In this document: one piece after another, positions 1 to 8,613 of the stretch | How positions within the stretch are numbered: position 1 is the first letter of the stretch | Layout: every line of letters starts with the position of its first letter | Assembly (NCBI GenBank): GCA_964411985.1 | Contig: CAYPNF010000004.1 | Location: 1-64,000, forward strand | Direction: 5' to 3' | From: CAYPNF01 sp964411985 | GTDB lineage: Bacteria; Verrucomicrobiota; Verrucomicrobiia; Limisphaerales; J093 | DNA: 64,000 bases | The notes under the pieces: model-generated | Database searches by the model: none | What the model was told of the DNA's origin: nothing | The model's input: the letters and a program-made list of their open reading frames with translations, nothing else | Translations under genes and position numbers: made by a program

Positions 1-2
1 AA

Positions 3-1730
3 AGCGCGGTGGAACTTTTAGCCGAGCCCGCTTCCTCCAAACGGGTTGAGCTTGCCTGTTCCGTGGACGAGCACGTGCCCAGCGTGTTGCGAGGGGATCC
101 CGGACGTGTCCGCCAGATCCTCACGAACCTGGTCGGCAACGCCGTGAAGTTCACCGACCAAGGAGAGGTGGCGGTGCGGGTGAGTGTCCAGGATGAGACT
201 GAGCATGACCTGACCTTGCGCGGGGAGGTGAGGGACACAGGGATCGGCATTGAGCGGCAGGCGCAAACACGCATTTTTGAGGCGTTCAATCAGGCAGATG
301 GGTCCACCACCCGCAAGTATGGCGGCACGGGCCTGGGCTTGAGCATCTCTCGCCAGTTGGTGGAGTTAATGCATGGCAAGCTGGGAGTGAAGAGTGAGCC
401 GGGAGAGGGTTCGGTATTCTGGTTCGAGATCCGGCTGGAACGTTCCAAACGGCCATCGAAGCTCGATACCGCCCGCCTGCGAAAACTGGCCGGACGACGC
501 ATTCTGGTGGTGGACGACCAATCAACCAGCCGGGAGGATATCGCATCTCATCTGCGGCATTGGGGGGCTCAGGTCGAGACCGCCGCGCTGGTTCCCGAGG
601 CTCTTTCCACGCTGGAGCGCACCACGACTGAGAATGCTTCGATCGACACGGTTATCGCCAGCCTGGAATTGCGCGGAGAGGACATGCTGAAGTTTGCGGG
701 CATCGTCTCCACCGAGAAGAAATATGGCACCCCCAAGCTGTTGGGGCTGAGTTCGGTCCGTCAACGGCTCGAGCCCCTGCGGTTGAAGCAGTTTGGCATT
801 TGTGCCTGTCTTGTCAAACCCGTCCGGCACCATCGGCTGGCGGAAATGCTCGTGGCTGAATTGCCTGGGTGGGGGAGTAGCCAGGCTCCCCAGAGTGGCG
901 TTCCCGTGTGTGGCGAGGGCGCCGCCCCGTACGTACGTCCTCTGCGCATTCTTTTGGCAGAGGACAACGTGGTAAACCAGAGACTGGCCCTCCAACAGTT
1001 GCGAAAGTTGGGGCATGCGGCCGAGGCCGTGGCGGACGGGAACGAAGTCCTGGCGGCGATACGGCAGGTACCCTACGATGTTTTGTTGCTCGACTGCCAG
1101 ATGCCCGAGCTGGACGGCTACCAGACGGCAAGGCTCCTTCGCCAACAAGAGGCCCAGGCCTCCGACATGGGGTACGATGACCGTCCCCCGCTCCACATTA
1201 TCGCCATGACCGCCCATGCCTTGGAGGGCGATCGAGAGAAATGCTTGGCGGCGGGAATGGACGACTACGTCAGCAAACCGGTGCGCTTAGTTGACTTGCA
1301 GGCTGCGTTGGGTCGTTCGCCCGCTGCAGGCAGAGCAGCGATCCCGACGCCTCCGGCCGTGGTGGACGAGCGGGCGGATATGGATCTGACCGCGATCATC
1401 GGCATGAGGGGCTTGCGGGTGCCTGGGGAGCCGGATCCCGTTCGAGGGCTCATCGAGCTATTCCTGTCCGATTCCAGAAATCAGTTGTCGAAGATAAGGG
1501 CGGCTGGATCGGGCAAGGACTTTGCGGGGTTGCGCAATGCGGCGCATACGCTGAAGGGGAGTTCGAGCAATCTTGGGGCCAAAAGGCTTTCGCTGCTCTG
1601 CCTGCAACTCGAACAGGCAGCTTCCCGGCAGGAAACTGACGCCTGCACCGCCCGGATTCAGGAGATCGGAAGGGAGTTCGAGTTGGTGGAACAGGCGCTC
1701 TGTGCCGAGATGGACAAAATGGCCGATTAA
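3..1730 (+). CDS. Hybrid sensor histidine kinase / response regulator with Hpt domain, 5' end outside the window
   Basis: The reading frame is open at the window's left edge, so the N-terminal sensor and HisKA dimerisation parts are missing. What remains is a HATPase_c domain with N box NLVGNAVKF, G1 DTGIGI and G2 GTGLGLSI, then two receiver domains, then a C-terminal Hpt domain with the phosphohistidine motif AHTLKGSSSNLGA. The second receiver looks functional: acidic pair AEDN, phosphoacceptor in LLLDCQMPELDG, and lysine in VSKPV. The first receiver keeps the acidic VVDD and the KPV lysine, but the phosphoacceptor position reads TVIASLEL with no aspartate, so it is probably a pseudo-receiver. 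By family it autophosphorylates and passes phosphate His-Asp-His to an unlinked regulator. No partner regulator is visible downstream. The gene ends 85 bases before the HIT gene, which has its own promoter. Confidence 0.9.
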   Translation, partial: SAVELLAEPASSKRVELACSVDEHVPSVLRGDPGRVRQILTNLVGNAVKFTDQGEVAVRVSVQDETEHDLTLRGEVRDTGIGIERQAQTRIFEAFNQADGSTTRKYGGTGLGLSISRQLVELMHGKLGVKSEPGEGSVFWFEIRLERSKRPSKLDTARLRKLAGRRILVVDDQSTSREDIASHLRHWGAQVETAALVPEALSTLERTTTENASIDTVIASLELRGEDMLKFAGIVSTEKKYGTPKLLGLSSVRQRLEPLRLKQFGICACLVKPVRHHRLAEMLVAELPGWGSSQAPQSGVPVCGEGAAPYVRPLRILLAEDNVVNQRLALQQLRKLGHAAEAVADGNEVLAAIRQVPYDVLLLDCQMPELDGYQTARLLRQQEAQASDMGYDDRPPLHIIAMTAHALEGDREKCLAAGMDDYVSKPVRLVDLQAALGRSPAAGRAAIPTPPAVVDERADMDLTAIIGMRGLRVPGEPDPVRGLIELFLSDSRNQLSKIRAAGSGKDFAGLRNAAHTLKGSSSNLGAKRLSLLCLQLEQAASRQETDACTARIQEIGREFELVEQALCAEMDKMAD

Positions 1731-1779
1731 GCTCCACCTGCCGCGCGCTTTCCGTGTCTCTTGCCGCCCTAGCTGGGTT

Positions 1780-1808
1780 TTGACAAGGCCCGCCCAGCAG
1801 CGTAGCGT
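1780..1808 (+). promoter_or_regulatory. Sigma70-type promoter of the HIT-ybeZ-ybeY-DUF502-recO run, predicted leaderless
   Basis: TTGACA at 1780-1785, a 17-base spacer and TAGCGT at 1803-1808. The ATG of the HIT gene is at 1816, only seven bases after the -10 hexamer ends, so the transcript would begin at or next to the start codon. Confidence 0.6.
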
Positions 1809-1815
1809 CTGTCCC

Positions 1816-2322
1816 ATGGAACCGTTGCACGCTCCCTGGCGGATTGAATACATTCTCGCTCCCAAGGGCCCGAAATCCGATGCGTCTTTGTTTACCAGCA
1901 TCGCTCAGTCGAGCCAGGACGAGGATCACTATGTGATTGCTCGCGGGAAGACCTGCTATGCGCTGCTCAATACCTATCCTTACAATGGGGGGCACCTCTT
2001 GGTGGTCCCCTACCGGCAGACCGCCGACCTCGACGCTTTGGCTGAGTCCGAGTTGTTGGAGCTGATGCTGATGACACGGCGATGTCAGGCAGCCTTGCGC
2101 AAGCTCATGAGACCGGACGGATTCAACATTGGGATTAACATCGGGAAGGTGGCCGGTGCGGGGGTGGAGGAACACCTTCACATCCATGTGGTTCCACGTT
2201 GGAGTGGAGACACCAACTTTATGCCGGTGCTGGCCAGCACGTCGGTTGTCCCACAGGCCTTGTCCGAAATTGCCGCCAATCTGAGACGCCTTCTGCAATC
2301 GGAAAACGGTGAGCCTGCCTGA
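1816..2322 (+). CDS. HIT family hydrolase/phosphorylase (Ap4A-type)
   Basis: A 168-residue histidine triad protein. The signature EHLHIHVVPRW places the three histidines at 120, 122 and 124. The preceding GxGVE and following SGDTNF context, together with the early NTYPYNGGHLLVVP segment, resemble the Ap4A phosphorylase-like branch of the family, which cleaves dinucleoside polyphosphates in the cytoplasm. The start at 1816 was chosen because longer in-frame versions would run into the kinase gene and because a good promoter ends just before this ATG. It is the first gene of a compact run with ybeZ (20 bases on), ybeY, DUF502 and recO. Substrate specificity cannot be read from the sequence. Confidence 0.9.
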   Translation: MEPLHAPWRIEYILAPKGPKSDASLFTSIAQSSQDEDHYVIARGKTCYALLNTYPYNGGHLLVVPYRQTADLDALAESELLELMLMTRRCQAALRKLMRPDGFNIGINIGKVAGAGVEEHLHIHVVPRWSGDTNFMPVLASTSVVPQALSEIAANLRRLLQSENGEPA

Positions 2323-2342
2323 TCCAGCTTCCAGGATACCCC

Positions 2343-3305
2343 ATGCCCACAGATACCCTCCATTTCGACAATCCTAGGACCACTCTGCAGATCCTTGGCA
2401 ATGAAAACCGCAATTTGACGGTGCTGCAGGAGCAACTTGGGATCAAGGCCACCGCGCGGGACACCTGGGTCAAGCTGGAGGGACCGGCCGAGGCCGTGTC
2501 GCGCGCACGCGAATTGCTCCAGTTCTTAGAGACCGCCATCAAGAACGGGGGGCATGTTCGGCAGCACGATTTCATGCTGGCCTTGGGGGTGATCAAGACG
2601 GAAGGCATCAGCGCCCTCCAGAATCTGAACCACGAACGAATTCAGACCTCCCCCCGAAAGTCGACGGTCGTCCCGAAAACGGTGACCCAGAAGAAGTATA
2701 TTCAAGCCATCAAAGATCATGACATTACTCTGGGGATTGGCCCTGCAGGGACAGGCAAGACTTACCTTGCGATGGCGATGGCGGCAGCAGCCTTGCGTGA
2801 CGTCAAGGTGGGGCGGTTGATTCTCACCAGACCGGCCGTGGAGGCGGGGGAAGCCTTGGGGTTCTTGCCAGGCGACCTCCAGGAGAAACTGGCCCCTTAT
2901 CTGCGTCCCCTCTACGATGCGTTGCATGACATGCTGCCGGCGGAGGAAATCCAGCGCCACATGGAGCGAGGAACCATCGAAATCGCGCCACTTGCCTACA
3001 TGCGTGGCCGTACCTTGAACCATTCCTTCATCATTTTTGACGAGGCGCAAAACTCCACCACGGAGCAGATGTTCATGTTTCTGACACGGCTGGGACATAG
3101 CTCCAAGGCGGTGATTACGGGCGACGTAACCCAGATCGACCTGCCGAAACACAAACCCTCCGGGCTCATCGAAGCGCGGCAGGCGCTCGCCAAAGTGGAG
3201 GGCATCTCCATTGTTGAATTCGCCAAGAAAGATGTCATCCGCCACCCGTTGGTGCAACGGATTCTGGCTGCCTACGAGACCCATCGAGGATTGCGGCATG
3301 AATGA
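2343..3305 (+). CDS. ybeZ: PhoH family ATPase YbeZ
   Basis: A 320-residue PhoH-like protein, the usual partner of YbeY in ribosome maturation and RNA turnover. Residues about 10-65 resemble the small KH-like N-terminal domain of this subfamily. The P-loop GPAGTGKT is at 133-140 and the Walker B motif IIFDEAQN at about 230-237. Length is typical for the family. AGGATA lies shortly before the ATG. Its last eight bases overlap the start of ybeY, so the two are almost certainly co-transcribed and translationally coupled, as in many bacteria where ybeZ-ybeY adjacency is conserved. Confidence 0.95.
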   Translation: MPTDTLHFDNPRTTLQILGNENRNLTVLQEQLGIKATARDTWVKLEGPAEAVSRARELLQFLETAIKNGGHVRQHDFMLALGVIKTEGISALQNLNHERIQTSPRKSTVVPKTVTQKKYIQAIKDHDITLGIGPAGTGKTYLAMAMAAAALRDVKVGRLILTRPAVEAGEALGFLPGDLQEKLAPYLRPLYDALHDMLPAEEIQRHMERGTIEIAPLAYMRGRTLNHSFIIFDEAQNSTTEQMFMFLTRLGHSSKAVITGDVTQIDLPKHKPSGLIEARQALAKVEGISIVEFAKKDVIRHPLVQRILAAYETHRGLRHE

Positions 3306-3804
3306 ACTCGTCATCCGAAACCGGGTGGGAGGACAAGTGGTGGACGCGAGGTGGTTGCGGAAACTCATTCGGTACCTGCTCCTCGAATTGGCCGCGGTTC
3401 CATCCTATCAGCTATGCGTCCACCTGGTCGGGGATGGTCCCATGACGCATGTGAACGAGGCGTATCTCCAGCACCAGGGCTCAACAGACGTCATCACTTT
3501 CAACCACCTGCCCGCTCCCTCCCAGACCGAGATCTATGGCGAGCTCTTCGTCTGTTATGAGGAAGCGCGCCGTCAGGCTAGCCGTTTTCGGACGCATTGG
3601 ACAACCGAGATGGTGCGCTACATCGTGCACGGGATCCTTCATCTGCAGGGCTTCGACGACTCGACTCCGAGACTGAGGGGGGAGATGAAGAAGCGTGAGA
3701 ATCGCTGGGTGAAGCATCTGGCTCGTACTTTCTCACTGGGCGATCTGAAACGCCGGGTCGGCGGAGAGCCCGGATTCAAGAAACCCCGCAAGCGCGCATC
3801 ATGA
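3298..3804 (+). CDS. ybeY: Endoribonuclease YbeY (rRNA maturation factor)
   Basis: A 168-residue UPF0054/YbeY protein: a metal-dependent single-strand endoribonuclease acting in 16S rRNA 3'-end processing and ribosome quality control. The motif HGILHLQGFDD gives metal ligands His111 and His115. The third ligand position, His in E. coli (HGxLHLxGxDH), is Asp121 here. The C-terminal tail is basic (RRVGGEPGFKKPRKRAS) and longer than in E. coli, consistent with RNA contact. The ATG at 3298 overlaps the end of ybeZ by eight bases and the stop overlaps the DUF502 start (ATGA), marking a tight operon. An upstream in-frame ATG at 3211 would lie entirely within ybeZ and was rejected. Confidence 0.93.
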   Translation: MNELVIRNRVGGQVVDARWLRKLIRYLLLELAAVPSYQLCVHLVGDGPMTHVNEAYLQHQGSTDVITFNHLPAPSQTEIYGELFVCYEEARRQASRFRTHWTTEMVRYIVHGILHLQGFDDSTPRLRGEMKKRENRWVKHLARTFSLGDLKRRVGGEPGFKKPRKRAS

Positions 3805-4484
3805 GACAAGCTTTCCTGCATTGGAGAACGAACTTTGTGGCCGGCCTGGCCATTGTCTTGCCAGCGGTGGTGTCTGTGGCGGTTGTGGTGTGGTTGTTCG
3901 GAACTGTCTCCACGATCACCGACACGCTGCTGGTGTTCCTGCCGCGCGGTCTGACCCACCAAAGGGGAGGAGAAGGACCGCTTTGGTGGTATTGGAGTGC
4001 GGTGGCTTTCACTTTGGGTGTCCTCCTTGTCACAGGGATTGGGGCCTTGGCGCGCTATTACCTGGGCAAGAAAGCCATCCAACTCATGGACCATTTCCTG
4101 TCGAGTGTCCCCCTGCTGAACAAGGTCTACTCGACCGTGAAACAGGTCAACGACGCCTTCTCCACCAGCAAGAGTTCCTCCTTCAAGCAGGTCGTCTTGG
4201 TGGAGTATCCACGCAAAGGATCTTACACCATTGGTTTCATCACCACCGAGGAAATCCCGGAAGTCAACCGAAGGCTGGACGCGCGTCTGGTTGGCGTGTT
4301 TGTTCCCACCACCCCCAACCCGACCAGCGGTTTTCTGATCCTGGTGCCAGAGGACGAAGTGGTCCATTTGCGCATGTCGGTGGCGGAAGGGATCAAGTGC
4401 GTGATTAGCCTGGGCTCGATTGTTCCTGGTGACGTGTCGGCGATGGCGGTCCGGGAGAAGAGCCAGCGGGAAGCCGGCACCTGA
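3801..4484 (+). CDS. DUF502 family inner-membrane protein
   Basis: A 227-residue protein of the DUF502 family, whose function is unknown. Two strongly hydrophobic segments are visible, at residues about 12-36 and about 66-87. They are followed by a soluble domain containing the family-typical SSVPLLNKVYSTVKQ stretch and the YTIGFITTEE and GVFVPTTPNPTSGF motifs. Length is normal for the family. Its ATG overlaps the ybeY stop by four bases, so it is translated as part of the same operon. Nothing in the sequence gives a biochemical role. Confidence 0.88.
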   Translation: MRQAFLHWRTNFVAGLAIVLPAVVSVAVVVWLFGTVSTITDTLLVFLPRGLTHQRGGEGPLWWYWSAVAFTLGVLLVTGIGALARYYLGKKAIQLMDHFLSSVPLLNKVYSTVKQVNDAFSTSKSSSFKQVVLVEYPRKGSYTIGFITTEEIPEVNRRLDARLVGVFVPTTPNPTSGFLILVPEDEVVHLRMSVAEGIKCVISLGSIVPGDVSAMAVREKSQREAGT

Positions 4485-4530
4485 TCGCTCGGCTCGCCAT
4501 GATCCCGGACCCTTGGACCGCTTACTCGAA

Positions 4531-5184
4531 ATGCAAATCGATCGTGCCACCGGGGTTATCCTGAGAGTGCGGCCGCTCACGGAGACCAGCCTCATCGTGC
4601 ATTGGCTAACGCGGGAGTGGGGTCGGTTGGCCCTGGTGGCCAAAGGCGCGCGACGCCCCCAGTCCCCCTACCGAGGCCGGCTCGACCTTTTCCACGAAGC
4701 CGAGTTTACTTTTTCGCGGAGCCGGCGCTCCGATTTGCATACACTGCGCGAGTTGATGCTGGCACAGACACATCCGCACCTCCGCGAGGACTGGGGCAAA
4801 CTTAAGCAAGCCTCCTACTGCGCAATGCTGATCGAGGACCTGTGCGAGTCCGATACTCCCATCCCCGAGATTTTCGATTTGTTCGTTCAGGTCTTACGTT
4901 CCATCGGTGCCTCCTCGCTGAGTCCGTGGACCGTCCTTTCCTTTGAGTGGAGTCTGCTCGGGACGATGGGGCTGGCTTTTCCGGTCGGAGACCTACGCCT
5001 CAGCGCGGAGGCGCGGCAGTTCTTTGAACAGTCATCGAACCAGGGGGTCGGCGAGACTGGCGTGGAGGGCCTTGGGTTGCGACAGGAGGGGGTGGGGGAG
5101 GTGGCGGGTCTCTTGGGCCGACAGGTCTTGGAGGCGTGTGGACGGTTGCCTCGAGGTCGAGGGGAGGCGCTCTCCACGGAGTAG
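4531..5184 (+). CDS. recO: DNA repair protein RecO
   Basis: A 217-residue RecO-type mediator, which loads RecA onto SSB-coated single-stranded DNA together with RecR in recombinational repair. The N-terminal OB fold is recognisable in ATGVILRVRPLTETSLIV followed by GRLALVAKGARRP, and the helical C-terminal domain contains FDLFVQVLRSIGAS and FEWSLLGTMGLAF. No CxxC pairs are present, so the zinc finger found in some RecO proteins is absent. The ATG at 4531 was chosen because the OB-fold strand starts just after it. An in-frame TTG at 4513 is possible, and longer versions overlap DUF502. It is the last gene of the run and faces the permease gene tail to tail. Confidence 0.85.
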   Translation: MQIDRATGVILRVRPLTETSLIVHWLTREWGRLALVAKGARRPQSPYRGRLDLFHEAEFTFSRSRRSDLHTLRELMLAQTHPHLREDWGKLKQASYCAMLIEDLCESDTPIPEIFDLFVQVLRSIGASSLSPWTVLSFEWSLLGTMGLAFPVGDLRLSAEARQFFEQSSNQGVGETGVEGLGLRQEGVGEVAGLLGRQVLEACGRLPRGRGEALSTE

Positions 5185-5247
5185 CCTGCCTTGGCTGGAT
5201 CCTCGCGCCCTCTTCGTGGTTGGCGGGGCTTTTCCTGTAATCCAACC

Positions 5248-6846
5248 TCAGGCGTTCACCAAATCGCTTCGGGGTTCTCCAAGCTTGGAAGTGTCAGCGG
5301 CGGCAAGGGAACGAAAATGGGCGAGCAGGTGACCTTTTGCCTTCCAATACGCCGACAGGTTGCTGCCGCCGCAGGCCAGGAGGTAGTTCGCCAGCACGAA
5401 TTCGAACGAGCCTTCACCCACCAGGAAGGTTAGGACAAAGAACAGGAACCACGGAAGAACCAGGACCCGCCCCAGGGTCACAAGAAACGCCGCGTTGGCG
5501 CGCTTTCGGGTCAACCCCATGTAAGTCCCGTACCAGGTCAACGTGTGAAGATCCCAAATGAAGATGCCAATGGTCGCGATGGCCAAGAAAACCTCGCGAG
5601 TGAAGGGCCGGGTGACAAGACCGTAACCCAGCAGGAAAAGCTCGACCGCGGACACGAGGATCACCGGCAGGCCGAACAGTTGACGGATTCCTTCGAACTG
5701 GCCGCGTAGAATCTCTCGAGTCGTCAGCGGAGTGGTTGCCAGGAGCTCCAGCGCGCCGGATTGGCGGTCTTCCGTCCATCGCAGCGTGGCTTCCGAGGTC
5801 AGAAGCCATTTGATCGCAATCTGGAAGAAGAAGGCGGTCAGAGTCACCGTGGTCCAGTCATGCCACTGCCCCTGGTTCATGAACGCGAATGTAATCCAAA
5901 TGGGTGTGCCGACCACCACCGCGGACCAGCAGAGCGCCCGTTCGAGTTGGCGTCGCCCGCTCAACCAGCCCACGGGATTATGCTCCAACCACTGACCGCG
6001 GGTGGAGGAGAATTTGCGGATCCAGATCTCGGTCACACGTAGGAACCAGTTTGCCATCTGCCGAATCCAAACGGGAGGGGGTGTCTCCTTCAGGGAGAGC
6101 GGGAGGCGGATGGCAGCAGCCCCGAGGAGGGCAAGGGATCCGGTGGAGATGACCGCTAGGGATAACCAGAAATCCAGACCGTATCGGCGCTCAAAAGCGG
6201 ACTCCAGGTTATGGAGCGGGCTGAAGAGGCCGAGGATCGACAACACCGAGGGTCCGTTGGATTGGCGCGCCGCCGGGTTCCATCCAAGCCAGGGGACCAC
6301 GCCCGTGACGACGAGTACGAAAAGGACAGTGACGGCAAACGCGCTTCGGGAGTGTTTGGAGAAGGCTGACACGGCAATTCCCATCGAGAGCGAGAAGACG
6401 AGGGCCGAACCCAGTGAAAGCGCCACGCGTCCATATTCTGCGAACGACACCCCACCGAGGATCAACGGTACCGAGAGGACCGGGAGGATGGCGAGGAGTG
6501 CGAGCATGGCTTTGAGGGAGCTGGCCGCGAGTTTTCCCAGGACCACATCATACCCTTTGAGATCTGTCAGGAACAAGAGCCCCAGGGTGCCTTCTCGGCG
6601 CTCCTCACTCAGAACATCAGCCGTGAAAACCGGCCCCGCAGCCAGGCAAAAGAGAAAGGCAATGTTCGAAAGCAGGGAAAAGATGGTTTGGCCAATCTCC
6701 GCCGGCGCCTTGAACTCGCTCTGGAACCACCATTGGGTTGCGGCACAGAGGATGGCCGCCGCCGCCGCGATCAATCGCACGCGGTACACCGCGGGCCGCC
6801 TGGCGGCGACCAGCAACTCCCGCGTGACGATGGGCAAAACGACCAT
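5248..6846 (-). CDS. Double ABC-2 type permease, third of three tandem paralogues
   Basis: A 532-residue polytopic membrane protein with an internal duplication. The first half starts LPIVTRELLVAARR and carries the ABC-2 hallmark EERREGTLGLLFLTDLKG. The second half repeats it as EDRQSGALELLATTPLTT. Each half would supply about six membrane segments, so one chain may form a complete transporter membrane domain. It lies 20 bases after the preceding paralogue, in one minus-strand run with gatB. No ATP-binding subunit is encoded nearby, so the ATPase must be elsewhere. Substrate is unknown. In the family such permeases export drugs, lipids or polysaccharides, or take part in gliding and copper/NosY-like systems. 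The first half is closest to the 8614-10299 copy (shared FLTDLKGYDV). Confidence 0.82.
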   Translation of the reverse strand: MVVLPIVTRELLVAARRPAVYRVRLIAAAAAILCAATQWWFQSEFKAPAEIGQTIFSLLSNIAFLFCLAAGPVFTADVLSEERREGTLGLLFLTDLKGYDVVLGKLAASSLKAMLALLAILPVLSVPLILGGVSFAEYGRVALSLGSALVFSLSMGIAVSAFSKHSRSAFAVTVLFVLVVTGVVPWLGWNPAARQSNGPSVLSILGLFSPLHNLESAFERRYGLDFWLSLAVISTGSLALLGAAAIRLPLSLKETPPPVWIRQMANWFLRVTEIWIRKFSSTRGQWLEHNPVGWLSGRRQLERALCWSAVVVGTPIWITFAFMNQGQWHDWTTVTLTAFFFQIAIKWLLTSEATLRWTEDRQSGALELLATTPLTTREILRGQFEGIRQLFGLPVILVSAVELFLLGYGLVTRPFTREVFLAIATIGIFIWDLHTLTWYGTYMGLTRKRANAAFLVTLGRVLVLPWFLFFVLTFLVGEGSFEFVLANYLLACGGSNLSAYWKAKGHLLAHFRSLAAADTSKLGEPRSDLVNA

Positions 6847-6866
6847 GGAAGTGACAAGGGATTAGG

Positions 6867-8609
6867 TCACGGAAGCGGAGCTCCAGGTTGCAATTGTGCA
6901 GGAGTAGGGACTCCGCGGAGTTTTCTCATTCTCGTTAGACCTGCCTTGAGCAGCGACGTTACGCTGCTCTCGTACATCTCCGCCGAAGCCTGCCGGAAGT
7001 GACGCCGCAGCTTCCAGGCAGCCCAGGTCAGGAAAACCAGATTCTTCGCCAGCCAGAGGAGGGGCCGACCATAATAGAAGTAATTGCTGCCTCCCGGAAA
7101 GAACGAGACAATGCCGCTCCCGCCCGGAATCGCCCATTGCATGCGAGGTAGATAGTAGGCCATCAACCAGGGACCCAGCACCACCAGCGCGAACGTCATC
7201 AGCGCGGCCAGGTTTGGACGCCGACTTCCCAAAGTCAGCCAAGCTCCCATCGCGGAGAGCGCGACCACGTCCCCCAGGAAGCTCACCAAGCTTCCGGTAG
7301 CGGCAGTGATGTAATAGTGCATCTGCAGGCGCGGCAATCCTACCGTGAGCGTGATCCCGGCCCCACCCGATGTCTGCCGGAATTGGTCCAGCACATAGAA
7401 GGCGTGCAGGAAGGCTATGATGAGGACGGGCAGGAGCAGATAATGGGTCAGCGCTTTGCGGTGCCCCCGCAGGATGGTCGCGACAGGGACAGGGGTAGTG
7501 AGGAGAATCTCCAGGGCACCCGTCCGCCTGGCTTCCAGGAAAAAGCGACACGCCAGGAGCGCGATCCAGATCCGGTTGATGAAGTACATCGCGTAACTGA
7601 AATAGGAATGGAACGTGTAGCTTCCCGGGCTTTTCCGGTAACCGTAGGTCAGCCAGTAGACGTTACATGTGACCACCAGCACCAGGGACCACGTGACCCA
7701 AACCGGCCATCTTTGGCGGGCAGCTGCCGCCCAAACCGGATTGCGTTCGCGCCACCGGGAGAGTTTTTTGAGCCAGCGGGTGGTATAGCCAAAGCGCAGA
7801 CGCCACCGGTTGGGCGAAGGTGGATCGGACGGATCTTCCCGGCAGATTCCCGGGAGCTTGACCGCTGTCGCCAACAGAAAAAACCAGGTCATCGACTGTC
7901 CTAGACCGATGGAGATCCAAAACCAATGCGGTTTGGCTTTGTAGACGGAGTCGAGGGCGAGATGAGAGGTGTAGGCTGGGCTGATCAGAGCAATAAGGGG
8001 TTGGTCTACATTGACCTTGCCCCCCGCGATAATGCTGGCCAGGACATAGAAGCCAGGGATCAATCCCGCCACCGAAAGCACCAGGATTGCGGTGGCAATC
8101 GCAGATTTCGCCTGCTCCCGGTTCAAGCTGGAGATGAAAAAACCAGCGCTCAAAGAGAACAGGATGGCGTTCAACCCAGCCAACGCCGCCCGCCCATATT
8201 CAGCCGGCGTGACCCCGCCGAAGAGCAGCGGAAGCCCCAGCCAGGGAAGCAAAGCCAAAAGCCCGTAAAAAGCCGAGAGCGAGGAGGAAATCCACTTTCC
8301 AATCAGGATCTCCATGGGCCGCAAATCGGTCAAAAGCAGCAATCCCAGCGTACCGTCGCGCCGCTCCTCGCTCAGACAATCGGAGGAAACGAAGGGGCCC
8401 GTCAGCAGGCCGTAGCCGATGACCAGGATCATCAGAGTGTTGAAGAGCGATCGGCCGAGCTCAGCCGGGGCCTGAGCGGTCGTTCCCAATAGGCACACCC
8501 AAACGGCTACCAGCAACGCCGCCCCCGCCACTGCGACGCGGATCACGTAAGTGCTCCGCCTCCGCGCTGCCGCACGCAGTTCACGTTCCATGAGGGGGAT
8601 CAGGACCAT
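6867..8609 (-). CDS. Double ABC-2 type permease, second of three tandem paralogues
   Basis: A 580-residue membrane protein built like its neighbours. It opens with LIPLMERELRAAARR, carries the first ABC-2 motif as EERRDGTLGLLLLTDLRP and the second as EARRTGALEILLTTPVPV, with multiple hydrophobic segments after each. The ATG at 8609 was chosen over a longer frame because it aligns with the paralogues' PxxxRELxxxAR start and lies four bases beyond the stop of the upstream permease. The C-terminal ends with a basic stretch and PTPAQLQPGAP. No ATPase gene is adjacent. Whether the three permeases form hetero-oligomers or are independent transporters cannot be decided from sequence. Confidence 0.82.
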   Translation of the reverse strand: MVLIPLMERELRAAARRRSTYVIRVAVAGAALLVAVWVCLLGTTAQAPAELGRSLFNTLMILVIGYGLLTGPFVSSDCLSEERRDGTLGLLLLTDLRPMEILIGKWISSSLSAFYGLLALLPWLGLPLLFGGVTPAEYGRAALAGLNAILFSLSAGFFISSLNREQAKSAIATAILVLSVAGLIPGFYVLASIIAGGKVNVDQPLIALISPAYTSHLALDSVYKAKPHWFWISIGLGQSMTWFFLLATAVKLPGICREDPSDPPSPNRWRLRFGYTTRWLKKLSRWRERNPVWAAAARQRWPVWVTWSLVLVVTCNVYWLTYGYRKSPGSYTFHSYFSYAMYFINRIWIALLACRFFLEARRTGALEILLTTPVPVATILRGHRKALTHYLLLPVLIIAFLHAFYVLDQFRQTSGGAGITLTVGLPRLQMHYYITAATGSLVSFLGDVVALSAMGAWLTLGSRRPNLAALMTFALVVLGPWLMAYYLPRMQWAIPGGSGIVSFFPGGSNYFYYGRPLLWLAKNLVFLTWAAWKLRRHFRQASAEMYESSVTSLLKAGLTRMRKLRGVPTPAQLQPGAPLP

Positions 8610-8613
8610 AGCA

